Origin: Clostridium senegalense JC122
GTDB taxonomy: Bacteria; Bacillota; Clostridia; Clostridiales; Clostridiaceae
Assembly: GCF_000285575.1 (NCBI RefSeq)
Contig: NZ_HE611052.1
Span: 408,017-441,320 of the forward strand
Direction of reading: 5' to 3'
Length of the DNA stretch: 33,304 bases
Position numbers and translations under genes: made by a program. Numbering within the stretch: the first letter of the stretch is position 1; the number at the start of each line of letters is the position of its first letter. Below, one piece after another: positions 8,429-18,007 of the stretch. The notes under the pieces are model-generated. The model had not been told where the DNA came from and ran no database searches. It saw only the letters and a list, made by a program, of their open reading frames with translations.

Positions 8429-9200
8429 TATAATTTCCTCTTTCTTTTATTAAGTATTGAACAAGTTCCTCCTCATTGTCAAATACTACATCATACTTTA
8501 TATTTTTTCGACCAATAACTACTCCAAGTATACCTCTTTCTTTAATAGCCTCTAGTTTTTCCATTGTTCCACCTTTTATACCACTGTCCTTTAAAAGCAT
8601 AACCTTTATATTAAGTTCATCTATAAAGCTTAAATTTAATTCTTTAGAAAAAGGTCCTTTCATAGCTATTATATCCTCTACTTTAACTTTTAAACCTTCA
8701 CATTCTTGAAGAACTTTTAAAGTAGGAAGTACTCTATGAATTATTCTATTTTCTAAATGTAAATTTAATATTTTCTCAATATTTCTACTACCTGTTGTAT
8801 TTAATATTGTACCTTTTATATCCTTTAAAATACTATATAATTCCTCGTAACTTTCAACTTCAATTATATTTTCTACATCTCCATAGCCTTTTATAATTGA
8901 CTTTCTTTCAAATCGTATATAATTAATTTTCAACTCATCACAAACTTCCATTGCGTTTTTTGTTATCTCTAAAGCATAAGGATGAGATGCATCTACAAGC
9001 TTTGTTACATTGTTTTTTAATAATATTTCTTTTAATTCTTCCTTTTTTAATGGTTTATCATTTAAAATCTTAAATTTTCCACTTGAAAGTATAGTTGCAC
9101 CATAGCTACTTGCAACTGATATAAATAAATCATCAGTGTATTTATTAAGTTTTTCTACTATAACTTTCCCTTCACTAGTACCTAAAATAAGACCTATCAT
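8418..9200 (-). CDS. cbiJ: Cobalt-precorrin-6A reductase
   Basis: CbiJ reduces the macrocycle of cobalt-precorrin-6A to 6B with a nicotinamide cofactor. The protein has 260 residues, normal for the family. It shows the N-terminal Rossmann-like LILGTSEGKVI (4-14), the family motif VDASHPYA (69-76), IRFERK near residue 100, and the later GTILNTTGSRNIEKI region with the dinucleotide-domain signature. The start ATG follows GAGTGGTG. It is the first gene after an unusually large 133-base gap behind cbiH, and its end overlaps the ECF S component gene, so translation is probably coupled. Confidence 0.93.
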   Translation of the reverse strand: MIGLILGTSEGKVIVEKLNKYTDDLFISVASSYGATILSSGKFKILNDKPLKKEELKEILLKNNVTKLVDASHPYALEITKNAMEVCDELKINYIRFERKSIIKGYGDVENIIEVESYEELYSILKDIKGTILNTTGSRNIEKILNLHLENRIIHRVLPTLKVLQECEGLKVKVEDIIAMKGPFSKELNLSFIDELNIKVMLLKDSGIKGGTMEKLEAIKERGILGVVIGRKNIKYDVVFDNEEELVQYLIKERGNYNEQ

Positions 9201-9333
9201 TTACAACACCACTCTTTCTAAATTATTAAATTCATAATTATCATACTTACTACCGATTCTTCTAATAGTAGTATTAAATATATCTTTTAGCAAAGATTCA
9301 ATGCATAAATTGAAATGTCATTTTAGAATCCTA
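9201..9333 (-). other. 133-base gap inside the B12 operon, possible gene remnant
   Basis: The neighbouring genes of this stretch of the operon overlap or are separated by less than 45 bases, so this gap stands out. Read on the minus strand one frame stays open for about 38 codons up to the TAA directly before cbiJ (ending ERVVL) with natural-looking composition (IESLLKDIFNTTIRRIGSKY), but there is no start codon with a binding site. It may be a decayed small gene or chance. No terminator or promoter is evident. Confidence 0.25.
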
Positions 9334-10050
9334 TTAAACGTTATATCCTCTAGGAGTTATAAATTTATCTCCTTTATAGAAACTTTTTGTGTTTCCTATT
9401 ATTACAATTGACATCATATCAACCTTTTCATCGGTAAAGTTACCTAATGTATATAGATTAACCTCTTGTCCTTCTCTTAGTGCATGTTTTACAACAGCTA
9501 TTGGAGTATTTTCTCCTCTAAATTCTTTTATTATTTCTATAGCTTCTTTTAAATAATGTGGTCTTCCATTACTTTTAGGATTATAAAGAGATATTATAAA
9601 ATCTCCTTCTGCTGCAAGTTTTATTCTTTTTTTAATTAAATCATATGGTGTTAGTAAATCACTTAAACTTATATTACAGTTATCGTGCATAAGTGGAGCT
9701 CCAATTATAGATGCTGCTGAACTTGATGCTGTAACTCCTGGAATTACCTCAACTTCTTGATTTTCTTGAAGTTGTAGTATAAGTCCTGCCATTCCATATA
9801 TTCCTGAATCTCCAGTACTTATAACTGCAACAGTTTTATTTTTTGCAAGCTCTAATGCTTTTTTGCATCTGTCCTCTTCTCCACGCATTCCAGTTGAAAA
9901 AACTTCTTTATCTTTCAAAAGTGGTTTTATCATTTCTAAGTATTTAGTATACCCTACAACTATATCTACATCTTCAATTACTTGTTTTGCTTTTAAAGTC
10001 ATATATTCAAGACCACCTGGCCCAATTCCTACTACATATAATTTTCCCAT
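9334..10050 (-). CDS. cbiH: Cobalt-precorrin-3 C17-methyltransferase
   Basis: CbiH methylates C17 with S-adenosylmethionine and helps contract the ring. The protein has 238 residues and the tetrapyrrole methylase fold: the N-terminal loop VVGIGPGG (6-13), STGDSGIYGMAG (78-89) for SAM, and EVIPGVTASSSAASIIGAPL for substrate. CNISLSDLLTPY, just after, is characteristic of the CbiH/CobJ branch. The length fits an unfused CbiH. The start ATG follows GGAGG and overlaps the stop of cbiG (TAATG), so translation is coupled. Confidence 0.94.
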   Translation of the reverse strand: MGKLYVVGIGPGGLEYMTLKAKQVIEDVDIVVGYTKYLEMIKPLLKDKEVFSTGMRGEEDRCKKALELAKNKTVAVISTGDSGIYGMAGLILQLQENQEVEVIPGVTASSSAASIIGAPLMHDNCNISLSDLLTPYDLIKKRIKLAAEGDFIISLYNPKSNGRPHYLKEAIEIIKEFRGENTPIAVVKHALREGQEVNLYTLGNFTDEKVDMMSIVIIGNTKSFYKGDKFITPRGYNV

Positions 10051-11051
10051 TATTTTTCCTCCAATTTTTCTCCTATAGAAAGTGTCATTCCTTCTAATTT
10101 TAATTTTTCTATTAAAACTCTTGCATTACTTAATTCTACAGCAGGTGCAGATACCGCACCTACCCCTATAGTTTTCCTCACAAATTCACTTGTTTCATAT
10201 TTATTTTCTACTTTTTTTATATCTTCTATTGAGAATATATTTAACTTACAATTTAACCTTTCTTTCAAAGAAAGTATAGCCTTTTCCTTTGCTTTAATTT
10301 CTACCGTACTTATTTCTTTTATACTTCTTATATCAATATTAAGCTTTTCTAATTCTTTCAAAACATTCGCTTCCATGTTTTTTACATCATAATCTTTTCT
10401 ACAACCAATTCCTAAAACTATATCCTTTCTTATAAGTTTTAAAGTTTTTATATTCTCATTTATTCTCATTTTATTCGTTACATATACCATAGCTGAAACT
10501 TCGTTTAAATTATTATAATACCCTTTTGGAGCATGTAAAAAATTTTTATCATCATAAAATCCAACTTTTTTTCCTTCAACTAAAAATGCAGCTATATCCT
10601 TACACTTTTTCAAACTATCTATTACTAAATTATTTTCCATTGCAAATATATCTGGTGCTATTATATTTAAATTATCTGTTGCTGTTGTTATTACTGCTTC
10701 ACATTTTAATATATTAGCAACTTTTTCTGTAAGATTATTAGCACCACCTAAATGTCCACTTAAAAGACTTATTGCATATTTACAAGAATTATCAACTACA
10801 ACTATCGCTGGATCTATATCCTTTGATTTTATAAATGGAGCTATTCCTCTTACTGCAATTCCAGTAGAACTTATAAATATTATATTATTATATTTTCCCA
10901 TAGCTTCTTTACATGTGCTTTGAAGTCCACTTTTCTTTAATTTTTCTTTTAAACATATATCTACTTTATAATTTGAAATTTCTAGCTTTTCTTTTAATAA
11001 TGTTGATGTTGCATCTCCATTTTTAGTTGCACTAATTATTAGTGTTTTCAT
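10050..11051 (-). CDS. cbiG: Cobalt-precorrin-5A hydrolase
   Basis: CbiG opens the delta-lactone of cobalt-precorrin-5A and releases acetaldehyde, the step that lets the anaerobic ring contraction finish. From the ATG at 11051 the protein has 333 residues. The frame is open for 21 more codons upstream, but family members begin like MKTLIISATKNG, and the upstream part lies inside cbiF. Visible domains: N-terminal part with FISSTGIAVRGIAPF, SLLSGHLGGANNLTEKVA and TTATDNLNIIAPD; a linker; and the C-terminal CbiG domain with IVLGIGCRKD and GVGAVSAPAV. It overlaps cbiF by 20 bases and touches cbiH, with no strong binding site of its own, so translational coupling is likely. Confidence 0.93.
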   Translation of the reverse strand: MKTLIISATKNGDATSTLLKEKLEISNYKVDICLKEKLKKSGLQSTCKEAMGKYNNIIFISSTGIAVRGIAPFIKSKDIDPAIVVVDNSCKYAISLLSGHLGGANNLTEKVANILKCEAVITTATDNLNIIAPDIFAMENNLVIDSLKKCKDIAAFLVEGKKVGFYDDKNFLHAPKGYYNNLNEVSAMVYVTNKMRINENIKTLKLIRKDIVLGIGCRKDYDVKNMEANVLKELEKLNIDIRSIKEISTVEIKAKEKAILSLKERLNCKLNIFSIEDIKKVENKYETSEFVRKTIGVGAVSAPAVELSNARVLIEKLKLEGMTLSIGEKLEEK

Positions 11052-11808
11052 CTTTTGCAACTCTATATTCATGTGAAAAAGTTTTATCATAAAGAAGACT
11101 CTTATCATAGTCACAATCTATGAAATCTCCAACTAAAATTTGTGCTGTTTTTGTTATTTTAGCTTCTTTTACCTTCTCCGCTATATCATCTAATGTTCCT
11201 GTAACATACTTTTCATCACCCCAAGTTGCCCTTTGAATGACAGCTACTGGTACATTTCTTCCATAACCTCTTCTTAATTTTTCAACAACCTTTTCAATCA
11301 TTCCTACAGATAAAAATAATGCCATTGATGCTCCAATTCCAGCAAGTCTTTCTAAATCTTCTTTTTCTGGAACAGGTGTTCTTCCTTCCATTCTTGTAAG
11401 TATTACAGTTTGTGAAACACTTGGAAGTGTAAACTCTTTTTTTATTGCAGCAGCAGCTGCTGTAAATGAACTTACCCCTGGAACTACTTCATATTTTATA
11501 TTTAATTTATCAAGTTCATCCATTTGCTCTTTTATCGCTCCATATATTGCAGGATCTCCAGTGTGAAGTCTTACAACTTTTTTACCTTCACTATGTGATT
11601 TTTTCACTACATCTATAACCTCTTCTAATGTCATAGAAGCAGAATTATGTATTTCAACAGTTTCTTTACAATATTCAAAGTGATCTTTACTAACTAACGA
11701 ACCAGCAAATATTATTACATCTGCCTCTTCTATTATCTTTCTACCTTTAACCGTTATTAAATCTGCATCCCCAGGACCTGCTCCTATAAAGTAAAGTTTA
11801 TTTTCCAT
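11032..11808 (-). CDS. cbiF: Cobalt-precorrin-4 C11-methyltransferase
   Basis: CbiF adds the C11 methyl group from S-adenosylmethionine. The 258-residue protein has the complete tetrapyrrole methylase signature: FIGAGPGDADLITVKG (7-22), AGSLVS (35-40), LHTGDPAIYGAIKEQ (81-95), EVVPGVSSFTAAAAA, and LTRMEGRTPVPE, the last typical of CbiF/CobM. A strong GGAGG lies before the ATG. It sits between cbiL and cbiG in the order used by many clostridial clusters. Confidence 0.95.
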   Translation of the reverse strand: MENKLYFIGAGPGDADLITVKGRKIIEEADVIIFAGSLVSKDHFEYCKETVEIHNSASMTLEEVIDVVKKSHSEGKKVVRLHTGDPAIYGAIKEQMDELDKLNIKYEVVPGVSSFTAAAAAIKKEFTLPSVSQTVILTRMEGRTPVPEKEDLERLAGIGASMALFLSVGMIEKVVEKLRRGYGRNVPVAVIQRATWGDEKYVTGTLDDIAEKVKEAKITKTAQILVGDFIDCDYDKSLLYDKTFSHEYRVAKDENTNN

Positions 11809-11849
11809 TTTCTTACCTCCAAAATTACTATTAATCCTTTTTCCTATTT

Positions 11850-12533
11850 CTAAAATTCACTATCTCTATGTGCTATTATAAGTGACATATAATCTTTATT
11901 ATTTAAGATTTCTTCTCTTGTATTTAAAATCTTTTCCCCTTCTCTATATGCTCTTTGAACACAAACATAATCAAAGCCTTTTTCATCCAAATAATTCAAT
12001 ACATTTTCTTCTTGATTATAGAATTTCATTATAACAACATATTTTTCATCTTTTATGCAATCTATTCTGCATCCTGGAACTATTAATAATGGCTCATCAC
12101 CTATTACAAGTATTTTATCTGCAACTGTTGCACTAGCACAAAATGATGTTATTCCAGGTATTGTTTCTGTTTTATAATTTTGCTCTTTTATGTATTTTAA
12201 TAAATATATGTAAGTACTATAAACGAAAGCATCTCCTATAGTCAAAAACGCAACATCTTTTCCATCTTTTAAATATTTTTCTATAGTTTTAAATGCATCA
12301 AAAACCTTTTTTTCCTTATCTGGTTTTCCCATTGGGAAATGACTTATAACAACTTCTTGATTTTCTTTTATAAAATTTTTACAAGTCTCATATGCTATGC
12401 TTACCCCACCATTCATAGCACTTGGAGCTATTATCACATCACATTTTTCTATAGTTCTTATTGCTTTTAATGTTAAAAGTTCCTCTCCGCCTGGTCCAAC
12501 ACCTATTCCATATAAAGTTCCTAATTTACTCAT
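11850..12533 (-). CDS. cbiL: Cobalt-precorrin-2 C20-methyltransferase
   Basis: CbiL methylates C20 of cobalt-precorrin-2, the first ring methylation after cobalt insertion. I start it at the ATG at 12533 (MSKLGTLYGIGVGPGG), which has AAAGGAG upstream and matches the family's start; the frame is open 17 codons further but that part has no counterpart I know. The 227-residue protein shows GVGPGGEELLTLKA (11-24), FLTIGDAFVYSTY, ETIPGITSFCASA and the C-terminal QRAYREGEKI. YRD or YREGEK-type ends are usual for CbiL/CobI. It lies close behind cbiT. Confidence 0.94.
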   Translation of the reverse strand: MSKLGTLYGIGVGPGGEELLTLKAIRTIEKCDVIIAPSAMNGGVSIAYETCKNFIKENQEVVISHFPMGKPDKEKKVFDAFKTIEKYLKDGKDVAFLTIGDAFVYSTYIYLLKYIKEQNYKTETIPGITSFCASATVADKILVIGDEPLLIVPGCRIDCIKDEKYVVIMKFYNQEENVLNYLDEKGFDYVCVQRAYREGEKILNTREEILNNKDYMSLIIAHRDSEF

Positions 12534-12630
12534 TTCCCATTCTCCTTTAATTACATTTTTTAATGATTTAATTTTATCCAACAAGTACTATCTCAAATCA
12601 CTTATTTATTTCATATGCTTCATTTGTTTT

Positions 12631-13194
12631 TTACTGCTTTTCCCCTACAACTATAAATATTGGGTTATTTGCCATAAGCATCATAGATTTCCCCTTAGCT
12701 TTGGCTACAGTTATTTGAGATATATCAACTTTATAATTTAAATTTTTCAAAGTCTCTACAGCCTTATATAAATTAGCTACTGTTATAAAATTTAATACTA
12801 TTTTTTTATTTGGTTTAAGCATATTGCCATAAAGTTCTATAATTTTATCTATATTTCCACCACTTCCACCTATAAAAATACCATCGAAAGTTCCATCTAT
12901 ATAATCTAAAGCTTCTAATGCTTCTTTCTCTATTAATATCATATTTTCAACATTAAATTTCTTAATATTCTCTTTAGTTGTTTCTATAGCATCTTTATTC
13001 ATTTCCACGGAAATAACTTGTCCCTTATTGCAAATTTTGCTCATTTGTACAGAAACTGAACCAGTACCTGCTCCTATATCTAAAATTCTATAATTTTCTT
13101 CAAGTTCCAGTTTACTAACACTTAAAACTCTTACTTCCTCTTTTGTCATCGGACAATTGCCACGAATAAACTCTTCATCTTTTATAAATTTCAT
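12631..13194 (-). CDS. cbiT: Cobalt-precorrin-6B C15-methyltransferase (decarboxylating)
   Basis: CbiT methylates C15 and removes the C12 acetate carboxyl group. The 187-residue protein is a class I Rossmann-type SAM methyltransferase, unlike the other Cbi methylases: motif I LDIGAGTGSVSVQ (38-50), the acidic SVEMN (62-66) for the ribose, and FDGIFIGGSGG. The N-terminal GNCPMTKEEVR is the family hallmark that sits over the substrate pocket. The start follows GGTGGTG. Upstream cbiE is a separate gene here, whereas in some bacteria cbiE and cbiT are fused as CobL. Confidence 0.95.
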   Translation of the reverse strand: MKFIKDEEFIRGNCPMTKEEVRVLSVSKLELEENYRILDIGAGTGSVSVQMSKICNKGQVISVEMNKDAIETTKENIKKFNVENMILIEKEALEALDYIDGTFDGIFIGGSGGNIDKIIELYGNMLKPNKKIVLNFITVANLYKAVETLKNLNYKVDISQITVAKAKGKSMMLMANNPIFIVVGEKQ

Positions 13195-13227
13195 TATTAT
13201 TCACCACCATATATCCCTATAATAATT

Positions 13228-13830
13228 TTAAATTTTCTCTATATATATAATGGAAATTCCATTAAATTCTACATTTATGAATTCTTTTGGTTCACCTTGA
13301 AAAATTTGTTCATCTTCATATGATAAATTTTCCCCTATATATACTTTACTTTTAAAATTATTTTCATATAGTAATTTACATAACTTTTTAGGTGAATTGT
13401 TTTTATCTGTAAGAAATATTCCTGATCCTTTTTCTTCTATAGTTGTTAAAAATTCTTCTTCTCTGCCATGTAGGCTTCCTAAATGAACCCCATTCCAACA
13501 TTTACAAAGTTTGGACATAAAATACTGAAATGAACTTATTCCTGGTATTACTAGTATTTCTCCATTAAAATTTTTCTTTATATAGTTTGTTATTCCATAA
13601 AAGCAAGGATCTCCTGATGCAATTATTGATATTTCTTTTTCTTTATTTTTATCAATATATTCTAGTATGGAATTTAAACTATTTAATGGCATTTTTTCTT
13701 TTTTTATATGATTAATACTTTCAATAGCTCTACTAAACCCTAATATAACATCACATTTTTCCATAGTTTGGGTTGCTATTGGCAATATATAATCTTTATT
13801 TCCTGGTCCAAGACCAACTATATAAACCAT
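13228..13830 (-). CDS. cbiE: Cobalt-precorrin-7 C5-methyltransferase
   Basis: CbiE methylates C5 and acts next to CbiT. The 200-residue protein has the tetrapyrrole methylase loop MVYIVGLGPGNKDYI at the very N-terminus, IASGDPCFYGI (70-80) and LVIPGISSFQYFMSKL, followed by LGSLHGREE, which is typical of CbiE. It begins three bases after the cbiD stop, with GGGAG in the end of cbiD, so it is translated in series with it. Length is normal for a stand-alone CbiE. Confidence 0.94.
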   Translation of the reverse strand: MVYIVGLGPGNKDYILPIATQTMEKCDVILGFSRAIESINHIKKEKMPLNSLNSILEYIDKNKEKEISIIASGDPCFYGITNYIKKNFNGEILVIPGISSFQYFMSKLCKCWNGVHLGSLHGREEEFLTTIEEKGSGIFLTDKNNSPKKLCKLLYENNFKSKVYIGENLSYEDEQIFQGEPKEFINVEFNGISIIYIEKI

Positions 13831-13833
13831 ACT

Positions 13834-14931
13834 CTACTCCCTACTTTCTTTTAAGGAACTAAATAATACTCCTCTTTTCATAGAATACATTATTGCATCT
13901 ACTTTAATCTCACCATATGTATACATTTCCATTCGTTTTATAACTTTATTCCCTATATTTTCATATAAACTTTCAAAACCATCACCTAAAAGTTCAACAG
14001 CACCTTCTGTGGTTTTTTCATTATATACATTAGTTACTAATTCTTTATCATATCCCATAAGAGCTAGCTCTAAAGCTAAAGTCTCTAGCCTTACATCACA
14101 TACTCTACTATGTGTATTAAATGCACCACTAGCAATTTTGCATAATTTACCTATATGACCTACTATTGTTACTTTCTTAATTTTTTTAGCTACAACAGTT
14201 TCTAAAGCCTTCCCAACATAGTTAGACATAATAACCATATCCTTAGTACTTAAATTAAACTTTTTAGCAAAATCTTCCCCCATATTACCAAACAATAATA
14301 TAAGTTCACTGCTTCCACTTTCAACCTTTTGATTTATCTCTAACTTTACTGATTCAATAAGGGCATCTTCCGACATAGGCATTACTATTCCTGTAGTTCC
14401 TAGAACAGATATCCCCCCAACTATATTCAATCTTGGATTAAAAGTTTTCTTTGCTATTTCTTCTCCTTTAGGTATAAATATAGTTATCTCAACTCCAACA
14501 TTTTCTGGAAGTACCGCTTTTACTTCTTTTTCTATCATAGTTCTTGGTACAGGGTTTATTGCAGGTTCTCCTTTTTTTATATAAAGCCCTTCTCCCATTA
14601 CCTTTCCTACACCTTTTCCGCCTTTTAGTTTATATCCATGTTCTTTTTTAGTTGCTCTTGCAAAAATTTTAATTCCATTGGTAACATCTATATCATCTCC
14701 ACCGTCTTTGATGACAGAACACTCAACAAAATCATTTCCAAATTTTACATCATGGATGTCTAATGAAAGCTTAATTCCCTTTGGAGTTATTATTTCTATA
14801 TTATCAATAATTTGTCTTTCTATATCATAAAGCATCTTAGTTGCTGCTTTAGCTGCCGCTGTAGCACAAGATCCGGTAGTATATCCACACCTCAACTTTT
14901 TACCATTTGCTTCTACGTATAAATCTAACAT
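13834..14931 (-). CDS. cbiD: Cobalt-precorrin-5B C1-methyltransferase
   Basis: CbiD methylates C1 in the anaerobic pathway. Starting at 14931 the protein has 365 residues, the usual size. The signature [17 protein letters not shown] is at 14-30, then INPVPRTMI and [37 protein letters not shown], and later [17 protein letters not shown]. The frame is open seven codons upstream to an ATG inside cbiC, but AAGGAATATT directly precedes the 14931 ATG and family members start close to it. With 14931 as start the gene does not overlap cbiC; ten bases separate them. Confidence 0.95.
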   Translation of the reverse strand: MLDLYVEANGKKLRCGYTTGSCATAAAKAATKMLYDIERQIIDNIEIITPKGIKLSLDIHDVKFGNDFVECSVIKDGGDDIDVTNGIKIFARATKKEHGYKLKGGKGVGKVMGEGLYIKKGEPAINPVPRTMIEKEVKAVLPENVGVEITIFIPKGEEIAKKTFNPRLNIVGGISVLGTTGIVMPMSEDALIESVKLEINQKVESGSSELILLFGNMGEDFAKKFNLSTKDMVIMSNYVGKALETVVAKKIKKVTIVGHIGKLCKIASGAFNTHSRVCDVRLETLALELALMGYDKELVTNVYNEKTTEGAVELLGDGFESLYENIGNKVIKRMEMYTYGEIKVDAIMYSMKRGVLFSSLKESRE

Positions 14932-14941
14932 AATATTCCTT

Positions 14942-15568
14942 CTATCTTTCAACCATCATATACATTATTGCATTCATAATTGAAGCGGCTACTGCACTTC
15001 CACCTTTTCTTCCTCTAATAGTTATATAAGGTATATCATATTTTTCTAAAAGTTCTTTACTTTCTTTAGCTCCTACAAATCCAACTGGTGCACCTACAAC
15101 AAACTTTGGTTTTACTTTTCCTGCATCAACAAGTTCTAAAAGTTTAAATATAGCTGTTGGTGCATTTCCAAAGACAAAGAATTCTACCCCTTCTTCTACA
15201 GCTTTCTCTACACCTGCCATTGAACGTGTTATTCCTTTTTCTTTTGCCTCTAATTTAACATCTTCTCTAGCTACAAAACATTCTACGTTACAATTCAATT
15301 TTTTTAATGCAGGCTTACTTATTCCTGATAATGCCATATTAGTATCTGTATAAATCATCTTTCCTTCTTTTAATATTGATTTAGCTTTGTTTATAGCATC
15401 CTCACTAAAATGTATTATATTTTGATAATCAAAATCTGCTGTTGTATGTATAACTCTTTTTACTACTTTTAATTGTTCTTCTGTAAAATTATGTGGAGCC
15501 ATTTCTTCTCCAATTATCTCAAAACTTTTTTCTTCTATTCCCATAGGACTTTTCACGTAATCTCTCAT
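14942..15568 (-). CDS. cbiC: Cobalt-precorrin-8 methylmutase
   Basis: CbiC moves the methyl group from C11 to C12 to give cobyrinic acid. The 208-residue protein has the invariant histidine in [10 protein letters not shown] (His41), expected to protonate the ring, plus [26 protein letters not shown] and [16 protein letters not shown], all characteristic of the CbiC/CobH family. A GAGGTGAAGTGAGG stretch supplies the binding site. A 64-base spacer separates it from cbiA, slightly longer than most gaps here, but no terminator or promoter is visible in it. Confidence 0.96.
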   Translation of the reverse strand: MRDYVKSPMGIEEKSFEIIGEEMAPHNFTEEQLKVVKRVIHTTADFDYQNIIHFSEDAINKAKSILKEGKMIYTDTNMALSGISKPALKKLNCNVECFVAREDVKLEAKEKGITRSMAGVEKAVEEGVEFFVFGNAPTAIFKLLELVDAGKVKPKFVVGAPVGFVGAKESKELLEKYDIPYITIRGRKGGSAVAASIMNAIMYMMVER

Positions 15569-15632
15569 AATCTATATTCCTCACTTCACCTAATTTTTTA
15601 ATAAAGTTTATATTTTTAATATGATTTATTTG

Positions 15633-16958
15633 TTAATTATCATTTTCCATTAAAAAATTCAAAAAATCCATATTAGAAAAGAAATGTGTATGACAGTAAC
15701 CTGCTAAAGTATTCTTTTTTAAATATCCACAAGTCCATTTTTTTATTTTTCCATCAAATCCACTTTTGGTAACATTATAAACTGTTTTTTCATTTAAACT
15801 AACTTTTGATTTATGAAACTCATGTCCGTTTATAGATTTTTTCAAGCCATCTATTTCATTGGTACAATATCCAAAATTTTGAAGTCTTGTTGTCATTTCA
15901 GTTTTTCCTTTAAAGAAACCAACCATTTCATAGTAATTCCCATTTAAATCTTCTATTCCTTCAGTAAGATACATAAGTCCTCCACATTCTGCATAACATT
16001 TTAAACCCTTTTCTAATGCATCTTTTATAGAATCTCTCATAGTAATATTGTCACAAAGTTCTTTTCCAAAAACTTCAGGATACCCTCCACCTATATATAA
16101 AAAGTCTATATTTTGTGGTAATCGCTTATCCTTCAATGGACTAAAATATATTATGTTTCCACACTCCTGTAGTAGCTCTAGATTCTCTCTATAATAAAAA
16201 CTAAAGGCTTCATCTTTTGCTACTGCTATGTTAAAGTTCCTATTTTTCACATGATATTTATCATCATATGTATCACACTGCTTTAAATCAGCCATAAGAC
16301 TATTTATATTTATATTTTCTAATATATGGTTACTACACTTATCAATTTTATAATCTATATCATCAGTTTCGCTACATTGAACTAAACCTAAATGTCTAGA
16401 TTCTAATGTTAACTCTTTATCCTTCGGAATATATCCATAAACTTTTATTTTACAATGGGTTTCTATTATGGTTTTTAAAAGATTATAATACCCTGGTGAT
16501 ATATTATTTAAAATTACACCTTTTATATTAGTATTTTTGATAAACTCATCTTTATAATTTAAAATACCTTGTATTTCTGCTGCTAAAGTAGCACTTTGAG
16601 CTTTTGGACTTAAAATTAAAATTATCGGTAAGTCTAAAACTTTAGCTACGTGCGCTGTTGAAAACTCACTGTTTATTCCTTTACCATCATAAAGACCCAT
16701 AACTCCTTCAACTATAGCAACATCTCCAGTACCTCTAGAAAAAGAAGCTTTTACACCTTCTTCACCCATTAAAAATAAATCTAAATTTCTACTTGGTTTT
16801 TTCGTTATGTGCTTGTGAAAAGCTGAATCAATATAATCTGGTCCCACTTTGTATCCTTGAACATCATAACCTTTTTTCATTAGTGCTTTCATTATTCCAA
16901 GTGTAGTAGTGGTTTTTCCACCACCACTACAATTAGAAGCTAATACTATACCTTTCAT
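15633..16958 (-). CDS. cbiA: Cobyrinate a,c-diamide synthase
   Basis: CbiA amidates the a and c side chains of cobyrinate using ATP and glutamine. From the ATG at 16958 it has 441 residues. The N-terminal ATPase domain starts with SNCSGGGKTTTT (8-19) and has EGVMGLYDGKG near 84-94; the C-terminal glutamine amidotransferase domain has YIGGGYPEVF (288-297), the nucleophile Cys325 in AECGGLMYL, and GYCHTHFFSN near the end. An ATG eight codons upstream (16982) lies inside hemB; I prefer 16958 because homologues begin MKGIVIA-like, although the binding site (AGTGAG) is weak. It follows hemB with a gap of 13 bases. Confidence 0.94.
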   Translation of the reverse strand: MKGIVLASNCSGGGKTTTTLGIMKALMKKGYDVQGYKVGPDYIDSAFHKHITKKPSRNLDLFLMGEEGVKASFSRGTGDVAIVEGVMGLYDGKGINSEFSTAHVAKVLDLPIILILSPKAQSATLAAEIQGILNYKDEFIKNTNIKGVILNNISPGYYNLLKTIIETHCKIKVYGYIPKDKELTLESRHLGLVQCSETDDIDYKIDKCSNHILENININSLMADLKQCDTYDDKYHVKNRNFNIAVAKDEAFSFYYRENLELLQECGNIIYFSPLKDKRLPQNIDFLYIGGGYPEVFGKELCDNITMRDSIKDALEKGLKCYAECGGLMYLTEGIEDLNGNYYEMVGFFKGKTEMTTRLQNFGYCTNEIDGLKKSINGHEFHKSKVSLNEKTVYNVTKSGFDGKIKKWTCGYLKKNTLAGYCHTHFFSNMDFLNFLMENDN

Positions 16959-16971
16959 AAAATCACGCTCA

Positions 16972-17940
16972 CTAATTTTCATTTAGCCATTGAGAAGCTT
17001 GAATTGCATAATATGTTATTATCAGTTTTGCACCTGCTCTTTTTATAGAAGTTAACATTTCAAGGGCTGATGCTCTTTCATCTAATAATCCATTTTCACT
17101 TGCACATTTTATCATTGCATATTCACCACTTACATTGTATGCAGCTATTGGAATGTTAAAAGTATCGTATGCTGCCTTTACTACATCTAAATAAATCATC
17201 GCTGGTTTAACCATTATAATATCAGCACCTTCTATTATATCTGCTTCTATTTCTCTTAATGCTTCACGACCATTTGCTGGATCCATTTGATAAGTTTTTC
17301 TATCACCAAATTGTGGTGATGAATTAGCTGCTGCTCTAAATGGGCCATACATTGCTGAACAATATTTAGCACTATATGCCATTATTGAAACATAATCAAA
17401 TCCATTAGCATCTAAAATATCTCTTATAGCACCAATTCTTCCATCCATCATATCAGAAGGTGCTACCATATCAGCTCCTGCTTTTGCATGAGATAAAGCT
17501 ATTTTAGAAATAATTTCTACTGATTTATCATTAACTACTCTTTCACCTTCTATAATTCCACAATGTCCATGGCTTGTATATTGGCACATGCATACATCGG
17601 TAATTACAAATAAATTTTTATCTAATTCTTTTATTTTTCTAACTGCTCTTTGAACAATTCCATTTTCCTCAAAAGCAGAAGTTCCAACTTCATCTTTATG
17701 ATCTGGAATTCCAAAAACTATAACACCTCTTACTTTTGCTTTTTTAACTTCTTCAATTATTTCTGGTAATCTATCTAAAGACCAATGATAATTTCCTTTT
17801 AATGATGAAATTTCTTCTTTTATATTTTCACCTTCAACTGCAAATATAGGGAATATGAAATCATTTGTATTTAAGATAGTTTCTCTAACCATTGATCTTA
17901 TTGCATCATTTTCTCTTAATCTTCTTAACCCTGTTAACAT
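16972..17940 (-). CDS. hemB: Porphobilinogen synthase (5-aminolevulinate dehydratase)
   Basis: HemB condenses two 5-aminolevulinate molecules to porphobilinogen. The 322-residue protein contains the zinc-site cysteines C117, C119 and C127 in DVCMCQYTSHGHCG, so it is the zinc type, and both Schiff-base lysines: Lys192 in AYSAKY and Lys245 in MVKPAM. APSDMMDGRIGAIR and the substrate loop FRAAANSSPQFGDRKTYQMDP are intact. TAAGGAG precedes the ATG. Its place between cbiA and cobA/hemD shows that tetrapyrrole supply is bound to B12 production in this organism. Confidence 0.97.
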   Translation of the reverse strand: MLTGLRRLRENDAIRSMVRETILNTNDFIFPIFAVEGENIKEEISSLKGNYHWSLDRLPEIIEEVKKAKVRGVIVFGIPDHKDEVGTSAFEENGIVQRAVRKIKELDKNLFVITDVCMCQYTSHGHCGIIEGERVVNDKSVEIISKIALSHAKAGADMVAPSDMMDGRIGAIRDILDANGFDYVSIMAYSAKYCSAMYGPFRAAANSSPQFGDRKTYQMDPANGREALREIEADIIEGADIIMVKPAMIYLDVVKAAYDTFNIPIAAYNVSGEYAMIKCASENGLLDERASALEMLTSIKRAGAKLIITYYAIQASQWLNEN

Positions 17941-18007
17941 TTAAACCACTCCTTATGCTTTTATATAATATACTTTCTTCTTGTTAAACTTATAATATTT
18001 TTAAATC

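Noticed and set aside
12397-12741. Plus-strand frame of 114 codons over the cbiL-cbiT junction
   Set aside because: Antisense to two genes with complete motifs; no binding site.
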